DNA of 64,000 bases from Microcaldota archaeon (GCA_021816895.1 JAKAWW010000001.1:1-64000), one strand, 5' to 3'. Positions 26,072 to 34,145 are shown, counted from the stretch's first letter. Numbers and translations: made by a program. The notes: a model not told the origin generated them from the sequence alone.

Positions 26072-26359
26072 ATGTACAGCCTTAAGATACGCATTGCGGC
26101 GCAGGTAATGGAAGATCCTGTGATAGAGTATAGCGACCATGCGAAGATCAGGTGCATTGAAAGGCAGATAAGCCCTGACGATGTAAAGAGCGTAATAAAA
26201 AACCCTGAGGGCGCATGGATCTCGCCAAATGGCGCTTTAATCGAAAGCGCTGTAGTGTCAGGCAGGAAGATCAAAGTGATATTTACGATGAAAGGAAACA
26301 GTGTTTTCGTCATAACCGCAGAGGACCGCAACATGAACAGGCTCAGGCGCGTATCCTAA
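26072..26359 (+). CDS. DUF4258 family protein
   Basis: 95 residues. IEYSDHAKIRCIERQISPDDV is the H-A-x-x-R-x-x-x-R pattern of DUF4258, a small RelE/BrnT-like fold, and IKVIFTMKGNSVFVITAE is the second half. ATG at 26072, with a second candidate at 26108. A TATA-like taatatatg near 26030. There is no antitoxin partner directly adjacent. The ribbon-helix-helix gene 114 bases downstream has its own promoter, although a BrnT/BrnA-like pairing is conceivable. Confidence 0.7.
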   Translation: MYSLKIRIAAQVMEDPVIEYSDHAKIRCIERQISPDDVKSVIKNPEGAWISPNGALIESAVVSGRKIKVIFTMKGNSVFVITAEDRNMNRLRRVS

Positions 26360-26425
26360 TCCTTGCATTGGCAAGTGCCAAATATCGATCCTGCTTGCTA
26401 TTGATCAACAGGGAAACCTTTTTAT

Positions 26426-26455
26426 ATGTTAATGTTATATAATGTTATAACATTA
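26426..26455. promoter_or_regulatory. ATGTTA repeats and TAATGTTATAACATTA palindrome
   Basis: A perfect 16-base palindrome at 26440-26455 is preceded by two further direct ATGTTA copies (26426 and 26432). A TATA-like ttatataa lies within. The array sits 18 bases before the ribbon-helix-helix gene, which is the typical place for an autoregulatory operator of that protein class. Confidence 0.65.
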
Positions 26456-26472
26456 AATTGCAAAGTGGTATT

Positions 26473-26700
26473 ATGGGTATAGCAGAGAGGAAGTATACGA
26501 CCATAACGATACCAAAGCCCATGTACGAGAAGCTCTCAAGGATAATAGAGCACACGGGCTTTTCTTCAGTATCGGATTATGTGACATACGTGATAAGGGA
26601 GACAATAGCGGAGATAGAGGAGAGCAAGGAAAAGGGCAAAAGCAGCACAAAGGAGAAGAGCGAAGTGCTGAAGAAGCTCCATGCTCTGGGGTACATATGA
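26473..26700 (+). CDS. Ribbon-helix-helix (CopG-like) regulator
   Basis: 75 residues from the ATG at 26473. The N-terminal strand RKYTTITIPKPMYEKLSRII, then GFSSVSDYVTYVIRETIAEI, is a ribbon-helix-helix fold. A charged, Ser/Lys-rich tail follows. It is the first gene of an operon with the 103-residue protein, cysD and cysN, and its probable operator is the palindromic array just upstream. It likely represses its own operon; the signal is unknown. Confidence 0.8.
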   Translation: MGIAERKYTTITIPKPMYEKLSRIIEHTGFSSVSDYVTYVIRETIAEIEESKEKGKSSTKEKSEVLKKLHALGYI

Positions 26701-26709
26701 GGTGTTTGC

Positions 26710-27021
26710 ATGGCAACTGCAAAAAATGCGAAAAGCGCTAAAAAAAGCCTTGATGCGATTGCATCTGCGCTATGGAGCAATCCAAGCGATGATAACTGGA
26801 AGCTGCTCTACAATGCGCTGAAGGGCAGCAATGCCAAATATTACAAGATCTTCTATGAAAGCCTGAAGAACAAGGAGGACCTTACCAAATCGTTCGCAAG
26901 GCTCTACGATTCAAGGCTTAGGCCCATTGCAAGGATACCGATAATAAGGCGCAAGGGCAAGGGCGTTGAAGGCGCTACAATATACCTGAAGGACTTGAAG
27001 AATGCAAACATTTTCGATTGA
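26710..27021 (+). CDS. Small hypothetical protein linked to CysDN
   Basis: 103 residues, basic, all-helical in appearance (KKSLDAIASALWSNPSDDN, then YYKIFYESLKNKEDLTKSF). Good ribosome-binding site (GAGGTG) eight bases before the ATG and nine bases after the previous stop. The end lies just before cysD. No family recognised. Position suggests an accessory of sulfate activation, which is inference only. Confidence 0.6.
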   Translation: MATAKNAKSAKKSLDAIASALWSNPSDDNWKLLYNALKGSNAKYYKIFYESLKNKEDLTKSFARLYDSRLRPIARIPIIRRKGKGVEGATIYLKDLKNANIFD

Positions 27022-27032
27022 ATGGTGTTGCT

Positions 27033-27821
27033 ATGATGGAGCAGAACCTTGACGAGCTTGAGGAGAAGAGCATTTACATAATGCGCGAGGCGCAGATGAA
27101 GTTCAAGAGGCTTGGGGCACTGTGGAGCATGGGCAAGGACAGCACAACAATGCTTGCGATTGCGAGAAAAGCCTTCATGGGCAAGGTGCCTTTTCCGGTG
27201 ATACACATAGACAACGGCATAGACTTCCCGGAAACATACAAGTTCAGGGAGGAGCTTGCAAAGAGGTGGCACCTTGACCTTGTTGTCGCAAAGAGCGAGA
27301 TAAAGCCAGAGATAAGCGGCTTCAGCTGCTGCGGCGCAAACAAGACCATAGCGCTGAAGAAGCTCATGAAGGAGATGAAGCTCGATGCGCTCATCGTATC
27401 GATACGCAGGGACGAGCACGCGATAAGGGCTAAGGAGCGCTACGTGTCGCCGCGCGACAAAAACTTCAAGTGGAACTACAAAAACCAGCCCGCAGAGCTT
27501 TGGGACGACTATTCTTCGAAGATAGACAACGGCGGCCATGTGCGCGTGCACCCTTTGCTTGACTGGAACGAGATAGACATATGGAACTACATAAAGAGGG
27601 AGCGCGTGCCTATGAACCCGCTTTACTTCGCGAGGAACGGCTACAGGTACAGGAGCCTTGGCTGCACGCACTGCACTGTGCCGATAAAATCAAACGCAAA
27701 GAGCCTTGACGACATAATAAAGGAGCTGAAGACCACAAATGTCGAGGAACGCGCCGGGAGGGAGCAGGACAAGGAAAAGGAATACATAATGCAGAGGCTT
27801 AGGAGCCTCGGCTACATGTAA
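27033..27821 (+). CDS. cysD: Sulfate adenylyltransferase subunit 2 (CysD)
   Basis: 262 residues. PP-loop SMGKDS (32-37) binds ATP; canonical CysD has SGGKDS, so the second Gly is Met here. FPVIHIDNGIDFPETYKF and WNEIDIWNYIKRERVPMNPLYFA are CysD blocks. The ending LGCTHCTVPIKS, DDIIKEL and ERAGREQD is the CysD signature rather than PAPS reductase. It makes adenylylsulfate from ATP and sulfate together with CysN. ATG at 27033 has a GGTG ribosome site; an earlier TTG at 27018 is unlikely. Confidence 0.85.
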   Translation: MMEQNLDELEEKSIYIMREAQMKFKRLGALWSMGKDSTTMLAIARKAFMGKVPFPVIHIDNGIDFPETYKFREELAKRWHLDLVVAKSEIKPEISGFSCCGANKTIALKKLMKEMKLDALIVSIRRDEHAIRAKERYVSPRDKNFKWNYKNQPAELWDDYSSKIDNGGHVRVHPLLDWNEIDIWNYIKRERVPMNPLYFARNGYRYRSLGCTHCTVPIKSNAKSLDDIIKELKTTNVEERAGREQDKEKEYIMQRLRSLGYM

Positions 27822-27833
27822 CGGGTGCATTTC

Positions 27834-29042
27834 ATGGATATACACAGGATAGCGCTGCTCGGCGACAAGGATCACGGCAAGTCAACGTTCATAGGCAGCA
27901 TGCTGATGCTCACAAAAAGCGTCAGCGATGCGCGGATAGGCGAAGCCAAGCGCATGAGCAAGGAGCTTGGAAGGCCGTTCGAGCCGGGATTCATACTGGA
28001 CAGCTTCTCTGAGGAGCGCGAGGACGCAATGACAATCGATACCACGAGGGCGCAGCTGCGCTACAAGGGCTTCGGCTTTGAATTCATAGACGTCCCGGGC
28101 CACGAGGAGCTCATTGCAAACATGCTTACAGGGGCATCGAGCGCTGGCACTGCCGTGCTCATGGTGTCAGCGAAGAAAGGCGAGGGCATAAGCAGCCAGA
28201 CAAAGAGGCACCTGCTTCTTGCCAGAATGCTAGGGATTGACAGGATTGTTGTAGCGGTGAACAAGATGGATACCGTGGGCTACAGCAAGGCTGCATTTGA
28301 AGCAATAGCTGGGCCAATTGAAAGCTTCATAAGCAACTCGTCAAAGGCTTTCGGCGGCATTGACGCTGAAATAGTGCCGATATCTGCTTACAAAGGGGAC
28401 AACCTCATAAGCAGGTCAAAGAGCATGAAGTGGTACAAAGGCATGCTGCTCGTTGAGGCGATGCAGGCTTATGCGTCAAAGCGAACCGGCATTGCGAAAA
28501 CAGGCCTGAGAGCAATTGTGCAGGGCCCAATAGGCAGCAACCAAGTAGCATGCAAGGTGCTTTCCGGCAAGATATCAAAAGGCAGCACCGTGATTGCGCT
28601 GCCCAACAATTCGAGGCACGTTGTCGAGAGGGTGGTAAAAGCTGGCAGGAGCGTTGCAAGCGCAGCTGCAGGAGACGCGCCCATGGTGGCAATGGGCGGC
28701 GCGCAAGGCGTGCAAAGAGGCAGCGTGCTATGCTATGAAGATGACAAGCCGCTCGTTGGGAGCAGCGTGCAGTCGATTGTGTTCCTTGTGAAAAAGCCCA
28801 CCATGCCGGTGCTCAAGCTTGCGACGCAGGAGCGGAGGTGCAGGCTCTCAATAAGCAGAAGTATAGACATAGACAAGGGCACGCTTGAAAAAGCTGGGAG
28901 GTTTGTGCAGCTCGGCATATACAAAGCCATCGTCAATACAGGCAAGCCCATCGCTTATGAGCGATTCAGCAAGCTGAGGGAGCTAGGGCGATTCACGCTC
29001 CACGAAGGTGGCAAGTTCGTGGGGGTAGGCATTATGGCATAA
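27834..29042 (+). CDS. cysN: Sulfate adenylyltransferase subunit 1, GTPase (CysN)
   Basis: 402 residues. G1 is GDKDHGKS (10-17), switch region TIDTTRAQL, G3 DVPGHEEL and G4 NKMD. Two EF-Tu-like beta-barrels follow. The combination of a CysN-type G1, a C-terminal barrel and an adjacent cysD argues against an elongation factor or SelB. CysN couples GTP hydrolysis to adenylylsulfate formation by CysD. No CysC or CysH is visible nearby, so the use of adenylylsulfate is open. ATG at 27834, 12 bases after cysD. Confidence 0.8.
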   Translation: MDIHRIALLGDKDHGKSTFIGSMLMLTKSVSDARIGEAKRMSKELGRPFEPGFILDSFSEEREDAMTIDTTRAQLRYKGFGFEFIDVPGHEELIANMLTGASSAGTAVLMVSAKKGEGISSQTKRHLLLARMLGIDRIVVAVNKMDTVGYSKAAFEAIAGPIESFISNSSKAFGGIDAEIVPISAYKGDNLISRSKSMKWYKGMLLVEAMQAYASKRTGIAKTGLRAIVQGPIGSNQVACKVLSGKISKGSTVIALPNNSRHVVERVVKAGRSVASAAAGDAPMVAMGGAQGVQRGSVLCYEDDKPLVGSSVQSIVFLVKKPTMPVLKLATQERRCRLSISRSIDIDKGTLEKAGRFVQLGIYKAIVNTGKPIAYERFSKLRELGRFTLHEGGKFVGVGIMA

Positions 29043-29099
29043 AGCGCAGCAAAACCAACAAATAAATATTTTGTATGCCTGAATGGTATTTGTGGCTTT

Positions 29100-29597
29100 A
29101 TGGTTAATTGGCTTCATTTTAGGGGCAATAGCAAAGGCATAGCAGATAGCTATGCTTCCCTCGAACGCACTGACGACAAAGAGAAAAGCCCAGGCATCTC
29201 TATAATAGACCATGTTGCAAGGGCATTGGTTGCAACCTACAATGTGCTTTCCATCGTAGGCATGATAAAGTACAAAGGCAATGAGATGTACTATGGTGAA
29301 GCTTTGAATGCTATTAATAGGGTATTAAGGCAGGAGCAGTTCAGGGTGGAGATGAAGAGCATGGATCCGTTGGAACTGGCACGAAGGGAGCTAAAAGAAG
29401 CCATCGAAGAACTGGGCAAGAGGGCGGACAATGCGGAATTGGCCGAAGATAAAAGGATGTGCGCGGCAATCTTGGACAAGCTTAAAAATAATGGAGAGAG
29501 ATGGCCTGATCTCCATACGTTGATGCTCGCTTACGTGATGCTCAAGGTGGAGATAAACAATTCGCTAGGGCGAAAGATATGGTTTGGAACCTTATAG
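29100..29597 (+). CDS. Hypothetical protein (165 aa)
   Basis: Mostly alpha-helical: DHVARALVATYNVLSIVGM in the first third, then a strongly charged coiled-coil-like middle (ELARRELKEAIEELGKRAD) and LDKLKNNGERWPDLHTLML. No signal peptide. No family recognised. The stop is 42 bases from the 3' end of the convergent 5S rRNA gene. Confidence 0.5.
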   Translation: MVNWLHFRGNSKGIADSYASLERTDDKEKSPGISIIDHVARALVATYNVLSIVGMIKYKGNEMYYGEALNAINRVLRQEQFRVEMKSMDPLELARRELKEAIEELGKRADNAELAEDKRMCAAILDKLKNNGERWPDLHTLMLAYVMLKVEINNSLGRKIWFGTL

Positions 29598-29639
29598 AAA
29601 GGCTCGCGCTGCGGGCCGTGTATCAAGCATAAAAAAGGA

Positions 29640-29755
29640 TGCCAAACAGCAACATGCTTTCCCGCCCGAGGGCAGTACACACATATCGTGGACAGGCTTA
29701 GCTTCCGAGTTCGGAATGGGATCGGGCGTTTCCCTGCCCCTATTACCGTTTGGCA
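29640..29755 (-). rRNA. rrf: 5S ribosomal RNA (stand-alone)
   Basis: About 116 bases. The conserved internal core GATCCCATTCCGAACTCGGA with GAAGCTAAGC is present. The ends TGCCAAAC and GTTTGGCA pair as helix I, which fixes the boundaries. A TATA box (29774-29782) lies about 25 bases before the 5' end, and a U6 run (29631-29636) follows the 3' end, fitting archaeal termination. No 16S or 23S gene is present in the window, so 5S is transcribed on its own. Confidence 0.93.
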
Positions 29756-29773
29756 TAGGCTTTATGCACAAAT

Positions 29774-29782
29774 AAATTTATA
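29774..29782. promoter_or_regulatory. Bidirectional TATA box for 5S rRNA and HIT gene
   Basis: atttataaa reads as a TATA box on both strands. On minus it is about 23 bases upstream of the 5S 5' end. On plus it puts transcription start near 29803, which rules out the longer HIT start at 29789 and favours 29816. Confidence 0.7.
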
Positions 29783-29815
29783 AAGCTTTTGAGAGATATC
29801 TCAGCAAGCGATTGC

Positions 29816-30205
29816 ATGGCTGCATACGACCCCAACTGCGCTTTCTGCAAGATAGTGAACAAAGAGCTGGCCAGCGCTATCATATATAGCGACCAATACG
29901 CAATAGCGTTCAGGGACATTAACCCAGCATCGAAGGGCCATACGCTCGTGGTGCCTAAGAAGCATTACGCCAGCATAGCAGATATGCCTCCTGACATACT
30001 GGGCAAAACCATCGAAGCCGTGAGAAAGGTAACCGAGATGCTGAGGAACGAAGACTACAGCGTCACTGGCTTCAACATACTGAACTGCAGCGGCAAGGAT
30101 TCGGGGCAGTCGGTGGACCACTTCCACATGCATGTGATACCAAGGAGGAAAGGCGACGCTGATGAAGTGGTGCCTAAGATAGACGCGCTCCTCAGGCCGA
30201 AATAG
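29816..30205 (+). CDS. HIT family nucleotide hydrolase
   Basis: 129 residues from the ATG at 29816. An N-terminal NCAFCKIV is usual for HIT proteins, with the first part of a possible zinc site. Then YAIAFRDINPASKGHTLVVPKKH, and the histidine triad QSVDHFHMHVIPRR (H-x-H-x-H) near the C-terminus. Hydrolyses AMP or dinucleoside polyphosphate substrates in related proteins. Length fits the Hint branch. Confidence 0.92.
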   Translation: MAAYDPNCAFCKIVNKELASAIIYSDQYAIAFRDINPASKGHTLVVPKKHYASIADMPPDILGKTIEAVRKVTEMLRNEDYSVTGFNILNCSGKDSGQSVDHFHMHVIPRRKGDADEVVPKIDALLRPK

Positions 30206-30287
30206 GCTGCTGCGCTTTGCAAGTCATCTGCTGTTCGCAAGACTGTGTTTTCTGCAGGCTTTTATGGCCGCAATGCGTGGTTCAATT

Positions 30288-30851
30288 ATGGATTTGGAAG
30301 GCATAAAGATAAAGGCGTGCAGCGGCGTGTACGAGCCGAGGGAGGATTCATACTTGCTTGCACAGATGGTAGAAAAATACGCGTTTGGAAGCGTGCTTGA
30401 TCTTGGCACGGGCAGCGGCATACAAGGCATTGTGGCTGCGAAAAAAGGCTGCAACGTCGTGTTCTCTGACATAGATGAAAAGGCGCTGGAATGCGCCAAG
30501 GAGAATGCTGTGCTGAATGGCGTGACAGGCACGTTTGTGGAAAGCGACATGTTCTCCAGCATAAAAGGCGCGTTCAATACAATTATTTTCAACCCGCCTT
30601 ACCTGCCAGAAGATGGCAGCAGCAAAGGCTCTGAAGACATCGCGCTTGACGGCGGTTATGATGGCAGAAAGTACATAGACATTTTCTTGAAGGAATACAA
30701 AAACCACATTGCAAATGAATATGCTGCGCTGTGGCTTGAAAGCTCGCTAAACAGTTATGAAAATGATGTTGCAGGAAATGCCAAAATTGTGGCTTCGTCA
30801 AGGCTCTTCTTTGAAGAGCTTGTTGTGGTAATGGCAAGCAATAGGTTCTAA
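30288..30851 (+). CDS. HemK2/N6AMT1-like methyltransferase
   Basis: 187 residues from the ATG at 30288. GVYEPREDSYLLA is the N-terminal hallmark of the HemK2/Mtq2 group. VLDLGTGSGIQGIVA is motif I, VVFSDIDEKALE motif II, and NPPYLPE the catalytic motif that positions a glutamine side chain. Archaeal/eukaryotic homologs methylate the Gln of release factor GGQ with Trm112. No Trm112 gene is nearby. The end DGGYDGRKYIDIFL is also typical. Confidence 0.85.
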   Translation: MDLEGIKIKACSGVYEPREDSYLLAQMVEKYAFGSVLDLGTGSGIQGIVAAKKGCNVVFSDIDEKALECAKENAVLNGVTGTFVESDMFSSIKGAFNTIIFNPPYLPEDGSSKGSEDIALDGGYDGRKYIDIFLKEYKNHIANEYAALWLESSLNSYENDVAGNAKIVASSRLFFEELVVVMASNRF

Positions 30852-30890
30852 TTCATTAGCTGTGCTATATAATGCGTATAAGGTGATGGT

Positions 30891-31436
30891 ATGGAACCAG
30901 GAGAGCAGATAGATGAATTCATAGCTAAGAACGGGATGCGCTTCACGTTAAAGGCTCCTGACATAACATATGCCAAGGAATACCTTTCGTTTATAAACGG
31001 GCTTATTGAAGAAGATGCTCCAATAGAGATGAATTTCAGGCAGAATTATATCTCTGAAGTTAACTATGTCGCAAGCAAGATAAGGAACATGCTGGAAGGC
31101 GAGGAGATACCTGTAATGGCCGATTTTGAAGGGCGCGTTGCGGGCGATGCGAGCATAGTGAGGAAAAGCGGAAGGGCGCGCCATTATGGGGTTCTTGGCA
31201 TAGCGATATCAAAGGATTTCAGGAACATAGGCTTGGGCAGCAAGCTCATTTCTATGCTGCTTGACATGGCCAAGAAGGACGGGCTTAAGCTTGTAGAGCT
31301 CAGCGTTTATGCAAACAATCCAGGAGCGCTGCGCCTATACAAGAAGCTTGGCTTTGCGGAAGTCGGAAAGGTGCCCAAGGGAGGCCAGTTTGGCAACAGC
31401 TATGTGGATGAGATATTGATGGTAAAGGAGCTATAA
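30891..31436 (+). CDS. GNAT family N-acetyltransferase
   Basis: 181 residues. Motif A LGIAISKDFRNIGLGSKLI contains the R/N-x-x-G-x-G/A acetyl-CoA loop, followed by LVELSVYANNPGALRLYKKLGF (motif B). An N-terminal extension of about 60 residues precedes the core. Substrate not identifiable; family members include protein N-terminal and small-molecule acetylases. A ribosome site GGTG lies before the ATG. Confidence 0.88.
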   Translation: MEPGEQIDEFIAKNGMRFTLKAPDITYAKEYLSFINGLIEEDAPIEMNFRQNYISEVNYVASKIRNMLEGEEIPVMADFEGRVAGDASIVRKSGRARHYGVLGIAISKDFRNIGLGSKLISMLLDMAKKDGLKLVELSVYANNPGALRLYKKLGFAEVGKVPKGGQFGNSYVDEILMVKEL

Positions 31437-31472
31437 GCGGTTTGGCACGCCCAATATCGGCATGGTAGTGCA

Positions 31473-32153
31473 ATGGAATGCTATGTAGGCACATCAGGAT
31501 GGATGTACCAATGGAACAAGGAAGGCACATTGGATTGGTATATTGGCAATAGCGGCCTCAACGCCATAGAGCTCAATGCCAGCTTTTACAGATTCCCGTT
31601 TCCAAACCAGGTCAAGGGCTGGAGCGCAAAGGGCGGCTCGCTCACGTGGGTAGTAAAGGTAAACAGGCTCGTAACGCACATACACATGCTCAACGACAAG
31701 GCAACTGATCTTTTCGATAGGTTCCTTGAGCTCTTCAAGCCATTGGATCCGCACATCGCTTTGTACTTGCTGCAGATGCCGCCAAAGTTTACTGCGAACA
31801 TGGAGCACAGGCTTATGGACTTCACAAAAAGCTTCAACGAAAAGAAGCTTGCTGTAGAGTTCAGGCATGAAAGCTGGTATTCCTTCGACTTCTCAAAGCT
31901 GCCTTTTAAAGGAGTGATAGTATCTCCTGATTCCCCTGATATTAACGGCACTGTTTTCTCCAAGAATAATTCTGTGTACCTGCGGTTTCATGGAAGAGGC
32001 TCCTGGTATTCTTACAAGTACAGCGCGAGGGAGCTTAAGGGCATGGCCGAAAAAGCTGAAGCGGCAAATCCCACTAGGATATTCGCTTTCTTCAACAATA
32101 ACCATGACATGCTCGCCAACGCGAAGGAATTCTTGAAGATATTGGAATGCTGA
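31473..32153 (+). CDS. DUF72 family protein
   Basis: 226 residues. CYVGTSGWMYQWNKEG is the standard N-terminus, then IELNASFYRFP and WVVKVNRLVTH (usually F-x-V-K-x-x-x-x-I-T-H). LAVEFRHESWY is the conserved F-R-H-x-S-W block, and VYLRFHGRGSWYSYKYS the C-terminal signature. A TIM-barrel of unknown activity. Length is near the family mean. Confidence 0.92.
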   Translation: MECYVGTSGWMYQWNKEGTLDWYIGNSGLNAIELNASFYRFPFPNQVKGWSAKGGSLTWVVKVNRLVTHIHMLNDKATDLFDRFLELFKPLDPHIALYLLQMPPKFTANMEHRLMDFTKSFNEKKLAVEFRHESWYSFDFSKLPFKGVIVSPDSPDINGTVFSKNNSVYLRFHGRGSWYSYKYSARELKGMAEKAEAANPTRIFAFFNNNHDMLANAKEFLKILEC

Positions 32154-32253
32154 ATTTTTATAGCTGGCTTATTCACACATGTGTGACCGCTTTTATGGGC
32201 AAGCCAGCATCAGTACCTGAAAGTAATTTATTGCTTTTATGCCAAATAGCATT

Positions 32254-32649
32254 ATGCACAAAATAGGCTTTGCACAAGCTGCTTCAATTGTTTTTTACAT
32301 AGCAATAATGCTTGCCCTTTATTTTACAGAGCATCTTGACAACATTGCTGTTGAATCTGCCATTTATTTAATGATCTTTTTGTTCCTTGCATTTGCAATT
32401 ATAGCAATAAGCAACATCCAGAGAACCAGCGACGACACCAAATTCACACTGTTCATAGCGCTTGGAGCAGCGCTCATTGCGCTTGCAATTGCTTCATATC
32501 TTGTCTTGGGCAACAATTCACCAGGGCGTATAAGAGATACCGCCATGGCATTCTTCGCATCAATGCTAATTGCATCAATATACGCATTCAGCAGGGCGAA
32601 ACGAAAGATAGACATGACAGACAAAACTTCATTTGGGTATGTTGAGTAA
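32254..32649 (+). CDS. Four-helix membrane protein
   Basis: 131 residues from the ATG at 32254, with an alternative at 32239. Four hydrophobic segments: QAASIVFYIAIMLALYF, ESAIYLMIFLFLAFAIIAI, LFIALGAALIALAIASYLV and AMAFFASMLIASIYAF. A short basic segment (RAKRKID) leads into the tail. No family recognised. Confidence 0.6.
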   Translation: MHKIGFAQAASIVFYIAIMLALYFTEHLDNIAVESAIYLMIFLFLAFAIIAISNIQRTSDDTKFTLFIALGAALIALAIASYLVLGNNSPGRIRDTAMAFFASMLIASIYAFSRAKRKIDMTDKTSFGYVE

Positions 32650-32741
32650 CGCTTTGTAAGGCGTTGCAGGTTTTTGATTATTGCACCTATGGCTTGCTAT
32701 CTCATTCTTAAAAACAGGTGCAATACATTGCGGCATACTGA

Positions 32742-32760
32742 TTTGGGGTTGCTTGGATAT
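32742..32760. repeat. att-like scar matching tRNA-Trp 3' end
   Basis: tttggggttgcttggatat matches 38706-38724 (the tRNA 3' end plus two flanking bases, same orientation) at 17 of 19 positions. The next bases differ. A match this close is unlikely by chance in 64 kb. It is read as the outer end of an old integration that brought in the kinase-like gene at 32830. Confidence 0.5.
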
Positions 32761-32829
32761 GGTCTTTACGCGGGAATTGGGGGTTGTATGCTTAAATATA
32801 CATTATGATGTATGCAGACAAACAAAAAT

Positions 32830-33906
32830 CTAAAGCTTTTCAGCAAAATGGTTAAACACCTGTTGATATATACGCAGCATATGTTTAAAGTATTTCTTGC
32901 CTTCAGAACTACCCCAATATTGACCGCTGCCAAGATCGCCTACTATAATACCTATCGCTCTCTCAGTCAGAAGGAAATTCATTTTTCGTTCGAAATCCTC
33001 ATCTCTTTTGACAATCGGTATCATTTTATAGATGTTAACCCATTTTTCAGTATAATCTATCACTTCATCAGCAGTATAGCTATTTCCCTTTATGTTTAGC
33101 AAATTAAACCATATATTGTATGCTAAATCAGACCACTGCAATCTATACCCCCAAAGTATGTTTGAGGATAGTTTGTACGTTCCATCATCTAGTTTGAAGA
33201 TGTGCTGCTGCGTCAATTCCCTGTGCATAAACTCGATTTTCATTCCTGGTACGTATCTTGCTGCAATTGGGTAGAATCTAATCAAATAAGGTGCATAATC
33301 TTCAAATCGAAGTCTTCCTTTAGCCTCTGCATTTTTACGCCATTTTTCAACTGCATTAATTACGGCAGATAAAAGACTAGCATCATTTAATTGAGCATTA
33401 GAGTATATGTTGAACTTCTCTAGTTTTATCCATGGTTTGGTGATCGCCTTTGTCTTATACTCTTGATAAAATCTAGCAAAATCTTTCATTTGTGCGCTAG
33501 TGGCAAAAGGTAGGCTGTATATGTGTGGCGCATTAACAAACTCCATTATAAAGAAACCGTAGCCTCTTTTTGCATTCCATTCTTCAGATTGATAGATTGT
33601 TGGCGCATGAATGATCCTACTTTTATTTTGTTGCTCGAATCTTTTTATGATTTCAACTTCTGAAGACTCTAGCCTTAAACCTTGTATCTTCAAGACTGCG
33701 GGTTTTGCTTTATAGGTACCTTTAAGTAATATACTTCCAGTTACAGGTTTTGCTCCATTGGTATAGATTATTTCTCCTCTGAATATTTCCTTTTCTCGTT
33801 TGAAGCCAGTTTTGTTTAAAATTTCATTAAGCGTTTCTTTCTCATCATATGCGAGAGCATTTGGGTGTTTCTTTTCTTCAATTTTTATGCTGCTAAGCAT
33901 CTCCAT
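32830..33906 (-). CDS. Phosphotransferase/kinase-like protein with altered active site
   Basis: 358 residues from the ATG at 33906. The TATA box (tttatatat, 33925-33933) puts the transcription start there, ruling out 33972. A kinase-like N-lobe has KPAVLKIQGLRL (Lys) and FFIMEFVNAPHIY (hinge). The catalytic loop position reads FMHRELTQQHIF, where H-x-D-x-x-x-x-N is expected (Asp to Glu, Asn to His). The metal-binding Asp position reads KLSSNILWGYRLQWSDLAYN. So the fold is recognisable, but catalysis is doubtful. Flanked by att-like sites at 32742 and 34014; its AT-rich composition fits imported DNA. Confidence 0.55.
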   Translation of the reverse strand: MEMLSSIKIEEKKHPNALAYDEKETLNEILNKTGFKREKEIFRGEIIYTNGAKPVTGSILLKGTYKAKPAVLKIQGLRLESSEVEIIKRFEQQNKSRIIHAPTIYQSEEWNAKRGYGFFIMEFVNAPHIYSLPFATSAQMKDFARFYQEYKTKAITKPWIKLEKFNIYSNAQLNDASLLSAVINAVEKWRKNAEAKGRLRFEDYAPYLIRFYPIAARYVPGMKIEFMHRELTQQHIFKLDDGTYKLSSNILWGYRLQWSDLAYNIWFNLLNIKGNSYTADEVIDYTEKWVNIYKMIPIVKRDEDFERKMNFLLTERAIGIIVGDLGSGQYWGSSEGKKYFKHMLRIYQQVFNHFAEKL

Positions 33907-34013
33907 AATAAGAGTAGAAAAGAGATATATAAATAGTTTATTGGGTGCCCTATTGAAAGGTTCATATCTCATACAGTCGACAGACTACTCCAATCATCGA
34001 CAAATTTACTGTC

Positions 34014-34033
34014 TGGGGTTGCTGGGATTTGAA
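34014..34033. repeat. attR: 20-bp copy of tRNA-Trp 3' end
   Basis: Identical to 38708-38727 over 20 bases in the same orientation (minus-strand reading TTCAAATCCCAGCAACCCCA: T-loop, T-stem and acceptor 3' strands plus discriminator). Sequence on both sides then diverges. On the minus strand it is preceded by ATGCAGGCAGCGA (34046-34034), the start codon and first codons of a gene whose remainder lies beside the tRNA at 38438-38707. Confidence 0.88.
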
Positions 34034-34111
34034 TCGCTGCCTGCATGGAAACACCGCTTTTGGTTCAATAATAATTAGGGTTTAAGGTATTTAATAAGGT
34101 GGGTTCAGGGG
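34014..34111. repeat. att-proximal repeat, copy 1 (with 35037-35133)
   Basis: About 98 bases here and at 35037-35133 are strongly similar, including cttttggYtcaataat and a 23-base run from 34077 identical in both. Read on the minus strand, the repeat carries a TATA-like ttattaaata about 48 bases before the ATG at 34046, so it looks like a promoter-start-codon unit joined to an att core. Two related elements, or two rounds of integration, would leave such a pair. Confidence 0.8.
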
Positions 34112-34145
34112 AAATACTCCAGTTATTAAAAATTAAATCGATAAA

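Noticed and set aside
26904-27671. 255-codon frame antisense to cysD
   Set aside because: Translation is His/Arg/Leu/Val-rich noise opposite a strongly conserved gene.
27033-27821. Annotation as PAPS reductase (CysH)
   Set aside because: The L-G-C-x-x-C ... D-I-I-x-E-L ... E-R-x-G-R ending and the adjacent CysN fit CysD; the CysH active-site E-C-G-L-H is missing.
27834-29042. SelB or EF-Tu-like elongation factor
   Set aside because: Context directly after cysD and the CysN-type G1 loop are better explained by the sulfurylase GTPase; no selenocysteine genes are seen.
34014-34111. Degenerate tRNA gene
   Set aside because: Only the 3' 20 bases of a tRNA are present and no acceptor 5' strand or anticodon arm can be drawn; it is an att repeat.
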